64,000 bases of DNA from contig JACRLN010000014.1 of NCBI GenBank assembly GCA_016215115.1, forward strand, positions 62,001 through 126,000. Direction: 5' to 3'. The notes below the pieces were generated by a model that saw only the letters and a program-made list of their open reading frames with translations, did no database searches and was not told the DNA's origin. Positions 7,447 through 16,248 of the stretch are shown here, in pieces. Origin of the DNA: Nitrospirota bacterium. GTDB taxonomy: Bacteria; Nitrospirota; Thermodesulfovibrionia; UBA6902. Every line of letters starts with the position of its first letter. Position 1 is the stretch's first letter. Both the position numbers and the translations under genes were made by a program.

Positions 7447-8718
7447 CTACTGCTGGAGATTTGTAGAAACCAGTTCTATAACAAGGGGGTTGCCGCCAAA
7501 GGAAAACTGTCCTTCTCCTCTAATCATGCCGACTCCCTGTGCCACCCAATATCTTATCGTAACATTTTGATTTCCATAAGGATCTGCATAATCCGGTATT
7601 ATCGTCCGGCGGTCCACTACTACAATATTGAAATACTCTTTACCCATAACAACCATGCTGTCCTTCCAGTCAACAATCTCCCAGCTTTCCGGAGAAGACA
7701 CATAATCTGAGAAATTCTGGGTGCTGGGGCCTTCGCCAGGAATCTTAACCTTAACATAACCATTTACCGAGGCACCGACAATACCCTGCTCGTCATAAAT
7801 ATATCCTATTGGACGCATATCCAGATCACTACGATCCAGAAACCACTCTGCGGGAGTATCGAAGTCAATATTTGCGTTTACTTTAATATTTGCACTTTCT
7901 CCCATCGCAGTTAAAATTATGTTCATATTCATTTCTTCATTGTCTACTAATGTCTTTCCGGCAGACAGTTGAATATTTTCAGTAACCCCGGCATTAAAAT
8001 TTCCGGTAAAACTTATTCCCCGAGCAGAACCATTGACACTACCCTTGAGCGCTGCCTTACGTTCTAAAGCGCTGGGATCAATTGTAAGAATAATATCTTT
8101 GAAACGGAAACTCATCCGCAATGAAACGCCGTTGACAACCTGATTTATCTTAATAGGCTGGTTCATAACCCGATATCTCCAGGATAAAGTGACAGGATCT
8201 TCGAATCCGTTCAGGGCTGTAACAGGAGAAAATGACTGACTGAAGGCAAACTTTTTCTTCCTCTTTGTAATCCCCCCGCTTATGCCCTCCTGACAAACAG
8301 AAGGATTGTAGTCTATTGAATATCCCTCTATTGCACCAACTTTATAATTTTCGGAAAGTGTGAACCTGAGGATCTTGGTCCAGTTATCATTCAGGTCTGA
8401 TACTGATTGAGTAAACCGGGACCAATATATCTCCCTCCCTTTTATCGCGATGGTTTCGGTTATCAGATTGTAATCTTCATCGGTGCCTTTGTTAATAAAA
8501 TAATTACCTTTTGCCGGAACATATAAATATCCGTCTTCCCCCATCCTGTTTGCGTCATCCCCGATTGTAAGGGTCCAAAGCTGTGTGGGGCAATCACCTG
8601 TTTTTGTATTGACACTATAGGTATTGTAAAATCTTGAATTGTCCCCATAGCTCAAAGCTGGAAGAAAAAAAATTAAAGAAACAGATAAAAATGTTAAGTA
8701 CTTTAATAATGTTTTCAT
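7447..8718 (-). CDS. Secreted protein of unknown function
   Basis: The 423-residue protein has an N-terminal signal peptide (to about residue 25, ending ALSYG) and AAGGAAGGG before the ATG. I do not recognise the family. Residues 26-150 resemble the neighbouring 151-residue protein at 8793, with shared RFYNTYS / SFYGTYS, GEDGYLYVP / GEDGYLYIP and AIKGREI / AVKGREI. The rest is Gly/Asn/Ser-rich and looks beta-stranded, with no catalytic motif visible. It is last of a minus-strand set of four or fewer genes sharing a promoter near 11990, all exported. Likely periplasmic or surface located. Confidence 0.65.
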   Translation of the reverse strand: MKTLLKYLTFLSVSLIFFLPALSYGDNSRFYNTYSVNTKTGDCPTQLWTLTIGDDANRMGEDGYLYVPAKGNYFINKGTDEDYNLITETIAIKGREIYWSRFTQSVSDLNDNWTKILRFTLSENYKVGAIEGYSIDYNPSVCQEGISGGITKRKKKFAFSQSFSPVTALNGFEDPVTLSWRYRVMNQPIKINQVVNGVSLRMSFRFKDIILTIDPSALERKAALKGSVNGSARGISFTGNFNAGVTENIQLSAGKTLVDNEEMNMNIILTAMGESANIKVNANIDFDTPAEWFLDRSDLDMRPIGYIYDEQGIVGASVNGYVKVKIPGEGPSTQNFSDYVSSPESWEIVDWKDSMVVMGKEYFNIVVVDRRTIIPDYADPYGNQNVTIRYWVAQGVGMIRGEGQFSFGGNPLVIELVSTNLQQ

Positions 8719-8792
8719 TGTTTCCCTTCCTTTTTATTTATTTTTATAATGCTTGCTTTATTGCAAATACCTTCCAATAGACTCAGGGACCC

Positions 8793-9248
8793 TTAATTTC
8801 TTTTCAAAGTCCCTTTTATAACTCCCTGACAACCACTAAGATTATCATCTGTTGAATTGCCGGTTATCGTTCCGTTTTTATAATTTGCAGAAAATATCAT
8901 TTTAAAAACCGTTGTATAGCCCTTTGAGAGGTCTGATGCCGATTTAATGAACCGGGTAACCAATATTTCTCTTCCTTTTACCGCAATGGTATTTGTGAAT
9001 GGATCACCATTCCGGATCCCTTCATAAACGAAAAATTCCACATCAGATGGTATATATAAATAACCGTCTTCTCCGATTCTGTTTGAATCATTCCCAATTG
9101 TAAGGTCTGGTTGTTGTGAGCAACTGCCTTCTGTATAAATGAGACTATAAGTTCCATAAAAACTCGAGTTGTCTGCATGACCTAAAATTGGTAATATTAA
9201 TAAGAAAGTCACAGTCAAAAATATTAAATTCTTAAATAATGTACTCAT
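8793..9248 (-). CDS. Secreted protein, short paralogue of the adjacent gene
   Basis: The 151-residue product has a signal peptide (to ILGHA) and GGAGGAC just upstream. It is similar over its mature length to the first 150 residues of the downstream neighbour, sharing NS.FY.TYS, GEDGYLYIPS, GREILVTRF and the spacing of paired Cys, so the two arose by tandem duplication with later gain or loss of the C-terminal part. No known domain is recognised. Confidence 0.6.
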   Translation of the reverse strand: MSTLFKNLIFLTVTFLLILPILGHADNSSFYGTYSLIYTEGSCSQQPDLTIGNDSNRIGEDGYLYIPSDVEFFVYEGIRNGDPFTNTIAVKGREILVTRFIKSASDLSKGYTTVFKMIFSANYKNGTITGNSTDDNLSGCQGVIKGTLKRN

Positions 9249-9305
9249 TGCTTGTCCTCCATTAAAGTCATTAAAATTATTTTTCTGTTATCTTCAAAGC
9301 TTAAA

Positions 9306-11030
9306 TCAGAAATCCTTAAACATCCATTGAAGCAGCACTGAACGGTCATAGTTGTCTATCGCCTCAAGACTCAAACGTCCTCCGAGAGGAGTCCATAATG
9401 CCGGATTGCCGCTTTCAATGCCTGCATAATTTACAGTCAGCGGAAGTTCTTTTTCATGCCGTTTAGAATTCCCGCTATAATCCCAGAAATTTAATACGGC
9501 CTCCATTGCATTCACTTTGTACGCGGCAGGTTTTGTAAAAGAAAATATGAGTGTATCTCCAATGCCGGCGGCTGAGAGTTCATGAGAAGTTATCCCGTTT
9601 AATTTAGGGAAGTAAGACGGTTTTTTCCTCTTAAGTTCTGACCTCTTAAATGGTCTTTTGAGTATGGTTATTTCTCGTGTTTCGATAGGGGTGTTGTTAT
9701 TAATATCATAAATTTTAACAGTATAAACTGCGTTGTTAGGTATCTTTTTTATGATTTTATCATTCATTACATATAAATACCGGTTATGTGTCGGGATATC
9801 ACTCCTGTACGGTTCGTCAAGCAATAATCTGTCCGGTTCATCCTGTGGTTTGCTGAGCGTTATCCCTCCCACAGGAAGGCCCGGTCCTGTAATCACAGCC
9901 TTTTGCAGGCCCCATTTCCCGTTATCATTTATAAAGCAGTTTATCCCGCTCTCTATCCTGATTGAGCCGTCAGCATTTATCCATTTATCAGACTCTGCAG
10001 TCATTCTCGGTTCCGACTTGAAGCCGTTTCCTGTAAGCTTCCAGGAGATGCCTTCCTTTATGAAGTACCAATCGTTTGAAGGCCCGCTGATGGTCCCGTC
10101 AGTAAAGTGCGCTTTAAAGCCAATTATGTATTTATCTCCGTCTTTTCCTTTTTGATTTATATCAATAGATGTTATCTTGTAGCCCAGATCTATTAATGAC
10201 GGGGACTCAAAACCATCTATTGTTTGAGTCCGGTCCAGCCCGTCCGAGATACCGAAGTCCGCAGCAAAGAACTGCTCTATGTCACCGCTTGTTATATTTT
10301 TACCATTTTGATTAATAACAGCAACCAAACTATATAATTTCAAAATAATATCCTGGACATCGGAACTGTAGACGATGTCTCTTAATAAGATTATGGAATC
10401 TGTATAGGGCTTTGTATTAACTCTGCCCATACTGTCCTTAAACCACACATATACTGTTTTTATTCCATCACCATCTGGCAGCTTCCATTTCTTTGATGCC
10501 GCATACTTTTCCCATGTTGTGCAACTGCCGTTTGTATTGCTTATGCACATATTAAACGGCGGGTTGTCGCCGTTTGCAGATAACGTCAGGTCTACGCTGC
10601 TTAAATTCGTGGATTTAACGTTATTATTAATTACTACTGAGCCGGAGGGCGGGTTGATTAAATTTGAACAGTTACCGCATCTTACTCCAATAAATATCTC
10701 TCTATGACCGGGATCGCTTTCCTGAAAACTTGAATTTACTATAATGGTATTCCTGTTATTCCCTATCGCTGCAGCATAATAAGGCACTTTTTTACCGAAT
10801 GACTTCCCAAAGCTTCCGTCAACAGCAACCGAAAATGTCTTGCTGCCGGATTCATATTCGATGCTGCCGTTCCTCTGGTTTTTAAAAGAAAATGTACAGT
10901 TGCCGTTAACATTGCATGTCATGGTGCCGAATCCGGCATTAAAGCTGTTGCCGTTCTCATCGCCGAAACCGGATATCGCCCATGTGCCGGCAAGGTCGGC
11001 AGAGGAATAAACCTTATCGCCTTTTTTCAT
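9306..11030 (-). CDS. Surface protein with Ig-like repeats, C-terminal part of frameshifted gene
   Basis: The open frame is labelled from an ATG at 11030, but the same frame is open and coding-like upstream to about 11226 (...NGDGKIRNGSWAES, INPDGSC, SDDGKLLVW), without a start codon or ribosome binding site. It is therefore the continuation of the gene at 11141-11767 after a frameshift. It carries a repeat of the form DLAGTWAISGFGDENG and an Ig-like segment (GSVVINNNVKSTNLSSVDLT ... KTVYVWFKDSMGRVN) common in surface proteins of Desulfobacterota and relatives (recollection). The remainder is unknown. The full protein would be roughly 800 residues. Confidence 0.6.
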   Translation of the reverse strand: MKKGDKVYSSADLAGTWAISGFGDENGNSFNAGFGTMTCNVNGNCTFSFKNQRNGSIEYESGSKTFSVAVDGSFGKSFGKKVPYYAAAIGNNRNTIIVNSSFQESDPGHREIFIGVRCGNCSNLINPPSGSVVINNNVKSTNLSSVDLTLSANGDNPPFNMCISNTNGSCTTWEKYAASKKWKLPDGDGIKTVYVWFKDSMGRVNTKPYTDSIILLRDIVYSSDVQDIILKLYSLVAVINQNGKNITSGDIEQFFAADFGISDGLDRTQTIDGFESPSLIDLGYKITSIDINQKGKDGDKYIIGFKAHFTDGTISGPSNDWYFIKEGISWKLTGNGFKSEPRMTAESDKWINADGSIRIESGINCFINDNGKWGLQKAVITGPGLPVGGITLSKPQDEPDRLLLDEPYRSDIPTHNRYLYVMNDKIIKKIPNNAVYTVKIYDINNNTPIETREITILKRPFKRSELKRKKPSYFPKLNGITSHELSAAGIGDTLIFSFTKPAAYKVNAMEAVLNFWDYSGNSKRHEKELPLTVNYAGIESGNPALWTPLGGRLSLEAIDNYDRSVLLQWMFKDF

Positions 11031-11140
11031 GGCAAATAAGGATCCAAAGGCGTAAGTTGATTTGACAGTAGACCATACAAGAAGCTTTCCATCGTCTGAT
11101 AAAAAACCATTGCTATCAACATTACAAGACCCGTCCGGAT

Positions 11141-11767
11141 TTATAACATAAGATTCAGCCCACGAACCATTTCTAATTTTCCCGTCACCATTCCAGGGTG
11201 TGTTTGGGAAACGTTTCCATTGCCGTCAGTAATGGCAATCGCAGAGTCGGCAACATAATGACCGGGCCAGTCACTCCCGATACTGTCATAATCATACTCT
11301 ATTACATAATAATCTCCAATAAAATCAGCATTTGTGTATGTCTTTGATCCGTCCATCTTGATGTTAATCTGCAATGTTTGTTTATTAGTATCTTCTGTGC
11401 CGTCACATATTATCATCTTATTGTTATTAGACACGACACATCTTGATATCTGTGTCCTGTCAGAGAATATGTTTGTCATAGTCATACTGCCGTCAGGATT
11501 CGGTGTTATAGAGTAGGTAAAATTTTCAGTGTTAGAACCTGTAGATCCATTTGAATTATAGTTATATGTAGTAGTCCCTGTACCATCATCATAAAGGGTT
11601 GTCACCCCTCCTGCTACTAACCATCCGTCGTTATTATGCTCTATGGTCTGGAAGGCCCATTTCTCTCCTGAGGGGTCGGCATAACCGATTGTCACAGCAG
11701 TAATTAACAAAAATAAAGAAAGCAGCGCAATCAAATATAATTGCTTATTTCTTGATTTGGTTTTCAT
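11141..11767 (-). CDS. Surface protein, N-terminal part of frameshifted gene
   Basis: The start at 11767 has GGGGG four bases upstream and yields a clear signal peptide (MKTKSRNKQLYLIALLSLFL ... GYA). The product ends after 208 residues in an out-of-frame tail (QTHPGMVTGKLEMVRGL). Its domain pattern (NPDGSMTMTN, DFIGDYYVIEYD, AITDGNGN) repeats in the downstream open frame (INPDGSC, DLAGTWAISG, TCNVNGNC), showing that both pieces belong to one repeat protein. The shift lies between about 11185 and 11229. A sequencing or assembly error, true pseudogene, or programmed switch cannot be told apart here; no long homopolymer marks the site. Confidence 0.6.
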   Translation of the reverse strand: MKTKSRNKQLYLIALLSLFLLITAVTIGYADPSGEKWAFQTIEHNNDGWLVAGGVTTLYDDGTGTTTYNYNSNGSTGSNTENFTYSITPNPDGSMTMTNIFSDRTQISRCVVSNNNKMIICDGTEDTNKQTLQINIKMDGSKTYTNADFIGDYYVIEYDYDSIGSDWPGHYVADSAIAITDGNGNVSQTHPGMVTGKLEMVRGLNLML

Positions 11768-11977
11768 AGAACCCCCTGTTAATATCAAAGATATTTTTTC
11801 AGATAATAAAATAAAAAAGGGCAGTTTGCAGACCGCCACTTTAATTCAACATTAAATATAATATTCTGAAATTCCTTGAGACTGAAGCCAGAGACTATTC
11901 ATCCCTATTTTGCCTCCATTACCCCATTGATAAAAATATTTTGATAAATAAAACCTTAAGGGAAGTACTTAATATTA

Positions 11978-12006
11978 AATATAATTTACAATTCTTGTCT
12001 TGTCAA
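11978..12006 (-). promoter_or_regulatory. Strong promoter for the secreted-protein gene set
   Basis: On the reverse strand TTGACA (12006-12001), exactly 17 bp, then TATATT (11983-11978). It drives leftward, leaving a 5' leader of about 200 bases before the ATG at 11767. The rest of 11840-12171 contains no gene; it has three scattered TTTRTAGACAT-like words (12040, 12059, 12116). Confidence 0.55.
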
Positions 12007-12171
12007 GAAAATAATTGCATAATGTTACGTAAAAATCATTTATAGACATCCGGGAAAGCATTTGTAGACATGTTGTGATTCACTTACAAATGGACTTCCC
12101 AGATTTTCTTATTGTCTTTGTAGACCATGAACTTCACTGAAGGAATAAGACAAATCGTGACAGAAATGTAA

Positions 12172-13596
12172 ATGAATCAGAAAATATTTATAATAATGCT
12201 TTCCATCATGCTTTCTTTCTTCATTTCCTGCGCTATCAACCCGGTTACAGGCCGGCAGGAATTAATGCTGGTAAGCGAAGACCAGGAAATTAATATTGGA
12301 AAAGAAGCTGTTCCGTCATTAAGATGGGAATTCGGAGGGTATTATTATGACAGCGCACTTGAATCATATCTCGAGTCAATCGTAAAACAGTTATGGCAAA
12401 ACTCTGAACGGCCGCAGCTTCCCGTAAAATTTCATATTCAGAATACTTCCATACCTAACGCATTCGCCCTCCCGGGCAATGTCGCCATTACAAGGGGGCT
12501 TCTCAGCGAAATGGAAAATGAAGCCCAGTTTGCAGCTGTCATCGGTCATGAAATCGGCCATGTAATGGCAAGACATACAGCAGAAAAATTAACACGTCTC
12601 ACCCTCCAGCAATTAGGCTTGTCAATTGGTGCAGTTGCGCTTCAGGGAACAAAAGGAAGCGATGCGCTGCTGCAGGTCGGCGCTATGGGAAGCAGCCTTT
12701 TACTTCTGAAATATGACAGAAGCCAGGAAATCCAGGCAGACCGGCTTGGAGTCAAGTATATGGCAAGGCTGGGTTATGACCCGCATGAAGCCATATCAGC
12801 ACACAGCGTACTTGAGAAGACGGTAGATGATTATATGAAAAGGCTCGGTAAATCACGAAACGATGACAGCTTCATTTCAGAGATGCTTTCAACACATCCA
12901 AGGGCAGATGTCAGAATCGGTGAAATACAGGCGATGATAAATGAGCTGCCGCCGTATCATGTTCAGGGGGATGGCAAATTCAGCAGTCGTTTTCAGTCCG
13001 CAATCAAAAAAATCCGGGAAACCAATAAAATCTATTTTATCTATGACGAAGCAGAGAATTACTATCAGAAAAAAAACTTCAGCGCAGCAGAGGAGAGTTT
13101 AAGGAAAGCAATTAATCTTGACGCTTCACAGTCCCATTTCTACAATCTGCTTGGTTTTATTAAACTCCAGGAGAAAAACTACCCTGAAGCAGAAAGGTGG
13201 TATCAAAAGGCGCTTTCAATAGATACTGATTATCAACCTTCTTATTATGGCCTGGGTCTGGTCCATTATTATCAGGATAATTACAGACAGGCAGTAAACG
13301 AATTCAAAAAAAGCCTTAATCTGTATCCTGATCATCTTCAGACACATTTCGGACTGGGTAAAAGTTATTTTCAGTTAAAACAATTTAAGGAAGCAATGAC
13401 ATATCTGAGAAACTTTGAAGAAGCGGTGCCGAAACATCCCGAAATTCACGGTCTTCTCGGGATCTGTTATGAAAATGCGGGTGATATGAGAGCGGCAATA
13501 ATGGAATACAGGTATCAATTACAAATTGCTCCCGACAATGAAATGGGGAGATATGCAAAGAAAAGGCTCGCTGTGCTTGCTCCAATAAGAAGATAA
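12172..13596 (+). CDS. M48-family zinc metalloprotease with C-terminal TPRs (BepA-like)
   Basis: The 474-residue protein begins with a lipoprotein-like signal (SFFISC, Cys20) and the usual NPVTGRQELMLVS sequence of this group. HEIGHVMARH at 126-135 supplies the catalytic Glu and two zinc His; the third ligand lies in SQEIQADRLG. From about residue 270 there are five or so tetratricopeptide repeats (AEESLRKAINLD, AERWYQKALSID, AVNEFKKSLNLY). E. coli BepA, with this architecture, is a periplasmic chaperone-protease that checks outer-membrane assembly such as LptD. The gene is monocistronic; the neighbour at 13607 is convergent. Confidence 0.88.
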   Translation: MNQKIFIIMLSIMLSFFISCAINPVTGRQELMLVSEDQEINIGKEAVPSLRWEFGGYYYDSALESYLESIVKQLWQNSERPQLPVKFHIQNTSIPNAFALPGNVAITRGLLSEMENEAQFAAVIGHEIGHVMARHTAEKLTRLTLQQLGLSIGAVALQGTKGSDALLQVGAMGSSLLLLKYDRSQEIQADRLGVKYMARLGYDPHEAISAHSVLEKTVDDYMKRLGKSRNDDSFISEMLSTHPRADVRIGEIQAMINELPPYHVQGDGKFSSRFQSAIKKIRETNKIYFIYDEAENYYQKKNFSAAEESLRKAINLDASQSHFYNLLGFIKLQEKNYPEAERWYQKALSIDTDYQPSYYGLGLVHYYQDNYRQAVNEFKKSLNLYPDHLQTHFGLGKSYFQLKQFKEAMTYLRNFEEAVPKHPEIHGLLGICYENAGDMRAAIMEYRYQLQIAPDNEMGRYAKKRLAVLAPIRR

Positions 13597-13606
13597 TAAG
13601 GACTTA

Positions 13607-14257
13607 TTATTTCTTTTCCTTAACATAAATCTCTTCTGCAATCAAATTGTCTATGGCTAATGTAGTCTCGTCGATCTCCAGCACAAATGAAGGTCTTTTC
13701 TGCTTAAGCCTTATAACGCTTCCGGGCAAAATACCCATGGATGCAAGCCGTTCAAGTCTTGAATTCTCGGAAGGAACAATAAATACAATCCTTCCTTTCG
13801 AGCCAACATCGAGCTCTTTTAACTTCATGACGAGAGGCCTCATTTCAGACCTGTATCTGGAACAGCATTCGCCTCGAGGAATAGGTTTTCCATGAGGACA
13901 GGTAGGCGGATGCCCTAAAAATGAGCAAACGCTTTCAGTAACCGATGGTGAAAGAAAATGTTCCACTTCACATGCGGTTTCTTCACTCTCCTGCATCCCT
14001 ACTTCAAGGACGTCATGAAAAAGTCTCTCCGCAAGACGATGCCGACGTGTTAAATCCCTTGCACGAGCCTCACCCTTATCAGCCAATTCCACTTCATCAT
14101 TAGAGATTACGACGAGACCGGACTTTTCCATTTTTATTAAAGTATCAGAAGTTCCACTGTCATTAATCCCATTAATTAATTCAGCATAGCTTTTCTTACC
14201 CCTCTCCCGCATGGACCAGAGAAGTTCCAATATTTCATCCCTAAGTTTATTTACCAT
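13607..14257 (-). CDS. DtxR/MntR-family metal-dependent regulator with FeoA-like domain
   Basis: The 216-residue protein has an N-terminal winged helix (DEILELLWSMRERGKKSYAE ... LADKGEARARDLTRRHRLAE), the DtxR dimerisation/metal domain (ERLFHDVLEVG, ACEVEHFLSP) and a C-terminal SH3/FeoA-like domain (MGILPGSVIRLKQKRPSF). An inserted CSFLGHPPTCPHG ... GECC segment with four Cys is seen in anaerobe members and could bind metal. It presumably represses Fe or Mn uptake genes. It is 6 bases downstream of the radical SAM gene at 14264, so the two are cotranscribed. Confidence 0.82.
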   Translation of the reverse strand: MVNKLRDEILELLWSMRERGKKSYAELINGINDSGTSDTLIKMEKSGLVVISNDEVELADKGEARARDLTRRHRLAERLFHDVLEVGMQESEETACEVEHFLSPSVTESVCSFLGHPPTCPHGKPIPRGECCSRYRSEMRPLVMKLKELDVGSKGRIVFIVPSENSRLERLASMGILPGSVIRLKQKRPSFVLEIDETTLAIDNLIAEEIYVKEKK

Positions 14258-14263
14258 GTTCTT

Positions 14264-15274
14264 TTACCCCCAGACGCCGTCAATAATTGTCGCACATTTA
14301 AAACAGCGTCCTTCTTTTATCCTGTTCTGTGTAATCCGGTAACCTGAACGCTCAATAAGAAGTTCTCCGCATTTGAGGCAATATGTATTTTCTCCCCCTT
14401 CACCTGGTACATTGCCAGTGTAAACATATTTTATCCCTCTTTTAAGCCCGGTCTCTCTGGCCCATCTTAAAGTTTCCACCGGTGTTCGGGGCAGATCCAA
14501 AAGCTCATATGTCGGATAAAACTGTGTTACATGCCATGGTATCGCAGGGTCCACAGATAGAATGAAATCTATTATACCATTTATGGTTTTTTCTGAGTCG
14601 TTATATGTTGGGATAATTAAAGTAGTAATTTCTATCCATACGCCGAGCTCCTTCATGAGTTTTATTGTATCTAAAACCGGCTGCAATCTTGCACCGCATA
14701 TTTTCTTGTAAAATTCATCATCACCTTTCAAATCAATATTATTGCCGTCAAGAAAAGGTCCAATGGTTTTTGCTGCTTCCGGACCGGTATAGCCATTGCT
14801 TACAAAAATATTTTTAATTCCTCTTGCTTTTGCAAGACGTGAACACTCATATGCAAATTCAAAAAATATTGTCGGCTCGGTGTAAGTATAAGAAATGCTT
14901 TTGCAACCTGCTTTTTCTGCAGCAGCAACCACTGTTTCCGGCGTAACATTTTCACCCGGTATAATCCCATGATGTCTTCTCGGATATTGCGAGATATCAT
15001 AATTCTGGCAGTGCTTGCATCTGAAATTGCAGCCGACCGTTGAAATTGAAAAGGATGTCGATCCAGGATAGAAATGAAACAAAGGTTTCTTTTCGATAGG
15101 GTCTATGTTCATCGACACAAGCTTCCCGTATACAAGACTGTAAAGCACCCCCTCTTTATTTTCCCTGACACCGCAAATACCCCTCCGGCCTTTTGATATT
15201 AAACAATGGTGAGCGCAAAGAAAACATTCTACATCCTGGTTCTCAAGTTTTTTATAAAACATTGCTTCTTTCAT
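14264..15274 (-). CDS. amrS: AmmeMemoRadiSam-system radical SAM enzyme (AmrS-like)
   Basis: The 336-residue protein has an N-terminal Cys pair region (CFLCAHHCLISKGRRGICGV), the radical SAM cluster motif CNFRCKHC near residue 92, YTYTEPTIFFEF, and a C-terminal Zn-ribbon-like CLKCGELL ... CFKCATI. This matches the AmrS family, distant relatives of pyruvate formate-lyase activases that accompany MEMO and AMMECR1 proteins; those partners are not in the window. The true reaction is unknown. Cotranscribed with the metal regulator downstream. A second paralogue lies at 49359. Confidence 0.85.
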   Translation of the reverse strand: MKEAMFYKKLENQDVECFLCAHHCLISKGRRGICGVRENKEGVLYSLVYGKLVSMNIDPIEKKPLFHFYPGSTSFSISTVGCNFRCKHCQNYDISQYPRRHHGIIPGENVTPETVVAAAEKAGCKSISYTYTEPTIFFEFAYECSRLAKARGIKNIFVSNGYTGPEAAKTIGPFLDGNNIDLKGDDEFYKKICGARLQPVLDTIKLMKELGVWIEITTLIIPTYNDSEKTINGIIDFILSVDPAIPWHVTQFYPTYELLDLPRTPVETLRWARETGLKRGIKYVYTGNVPGEGGENTYCLKCGELLIERSGYRITQNRIKEGRCFKCATIIDGVWG

Positions 15275-15298
15275 AATGAAATTATATCACAAGACGAA

Positions 15299-15371
15299 AG
15301 CTGTCAGCTATCAGCTATCAGCTAAAAAATTATTTCACATTCTATAGCTGACAGCTGACGGCTGACAGCTT
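15299..15371. repeat. Inverted pair of heptamer arrays (TCAGCTA / GCTGACA)
   Basis: The left arm has TCAGCTA three times; the right arm has GCTGACA, GCTGACG, GCTGACA; they are separated by 20 AT-rich bases and are mutually complementary. It sits between two divergent genes. Confidence 0.85.
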
Positions 15372-15468
15372 ACCATCTGTTTATCATTTATCAACAATAG
15401 TATTATTATCAGCAACAAATGGATTGTTTACAAAAAGTATCTTTTTGTTTCTTTTTTGCATTTTATGC

Positions 15469-15497
15469 TTGACAAGATTATTTTTATTTAATATATT
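15469..15497 (+). promoter_or_regulatory. Promoter with near-leaderless geometry
   Basis: TTGACA (15469-15474), exactly 17 bp, TATATT (15492-15497). The expected start is about 15504-15505, only 4-5 bases before the ATG at 15509, so the mRNA would have almost no leader. Confidence 0.6.
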
Positions 15498-15508
15498 ATA
15501 TGCAGGAT

Positions 15509-16054
15509 ATGTTAGAAAAACTTTTTACATCAGGTATCAGAGCAGACATAATGTCACTGTTATTCAACAATCCTGAAGAAAAGTTTTATATGAGAGAGAT
15601 TGCACGGTTAACAAATAAAAATGCTTCAGGAATAAAAAGGGAACTCGACAAACTGGAACAGATGGACCTTGTAATAAGTGAGAAAGAAGGCAATCTCAAA
15701 TATTTTAAAGCCAACAGAAACTCTTCCCTCTTCCCGGAATTAAAAGGGCTGATCGCAAAATCTTTGGGACTTCCAGGCGCACTAAAATCCGTGCTGACGG
15801 CTTCAGACGCAAAAACCGCTTTTATATACGGTCCGTATGTAGACGATACAAGTCTCCCTTCCCTGGATTTATTAGTCGTCTCTGATTCAAACAATATAGA
15901 TAAAACACTCGGGGATATTGAAAATAGATTTGGCAGAGAGATACGCTATATTATAATGAATCAATCAGAATATAAGACAAAGAAAAAAAGCGGAGACCGA
16001 AATCTTAAAAAACTTTTAAACGCAAAAAAGATTTTACTTTTAGGAAGACTTTAA
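15509..16054 (+). CDS. Winged-helix regulator with degenerate nucleotidyltransferase domain
   Basis: The product (181 residues from ATG 15509; an ATG at 15500 lies upstream of the expected transcript start) has an N-terminal ArsR/MarR-like winged helix (FYMREIARLTNKNASGIKRE, LEQMDLVISEKEGNLKYFKA) and a C-terminal region resembling MNT-type nucleotidyltransferases, where the usual GSxARG...SDIDLLV is FIYGPYVDDTSLPSLDLLVV. Loss of the Gly-Ser and the first acidic residue suggests no catalysis. HTH-NTase fusions often regulate toxin-antitoxin-like or mobile genes. A 28-residue basic protein follows, so they may share a transcript. Confidence 0.7.
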   Translation: MLEKLFTSGIRADIMSLLFNNPEEKFYMREIARLTNKNASGIKRELDKLEQMDLVISEKEGNLKYFKANRNSSLFPELKGLIAKSLGLPGALKSVLTASDAKTAFIYGPYVDDTSLPSLDLLVVSDSNNIDKTLGDIENRFGREIRYIIMNQSEYKTKKKSGDRNLKKLLNAKKILLLGRL

Positions 16055-16059
16055 ATTTA

Positions 16060-16076
16060 CTCCCATGTAATGGGAG
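16060..16076 (+). promoter_or_regulatory. Hairpin just before the ribosome binding site of a small gene
   Basis: A perfect 7-bp stem CTCCCAT/ATGGGAG with a GTA loop lies directly before AGGAAAGGGGG, the Shine-Dalgarno region of the gene at 16097. It could protect or tune the leader. Confidence 0.4.
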
Positions 16077-16096
16077 AGGAAAGGGGGTGAAAACGA

Positions 16097-16183
16097 ATGG
16101 CCGCCACAAAGAAAGCCGCTGCAAAGAAGAAAGCAACACCAAAGAAAGCTGCTAAGAAAGCACCTGCAAAGAAAAAGAAATAA
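16097..16183 (+). CDS. 28-residue Lys/Ala-rich basic protein, histone H1-tail-like
   Basis: ATG at 16097, ten bases after the run of G in AGGAAAGGGGG, opens a short frame ending TAA at 16183. The product is only Met, Ala, Thr, Lys and Pro: MAATKKAAAKKKATPKKAAK followed by KAPAKKKK. Half of its residues are Lys. It has its own ribosome binding site and is followed after 25 bases by a strong terminator, which argues for a real expressed gene. The composition matches the C-terminal tails of bacterial H1-like proteins (Hc1, AlgP), so nucleic-acid binding is likely. It was probably missed by length-limited gene callers. Confidence 0.7.
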   Translation: MAATKKAAAKKKATPKKAAKKAPAKKKK

Positions 16184-16208
16184 CTTTTCGAAAAGTGCTT
16201 GGAGCTTA

Positions 16209-16248
16209 AGCTGTCCCATCAGTAAGATGGTGGGACAGCTCTTTTTTT
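16209..16248 (+). terminator. Rho-independent terminator
   Basis: AGCTGTCCCA (16209-16218) pairs perfectly with 16231-16240; the stem is extended by TC/GA and is followed by CTTTTTTT. It ends the small basic-protein transcript. Confidence 0.9.

Noticed and set aside
12035-12130. Three TTTRTAGACAT-like words before the M48 protease gene as operator sites or an IS end
   Set aside because: Spacing is irregular, the third copy is poor, and there is no transposase or partner end.
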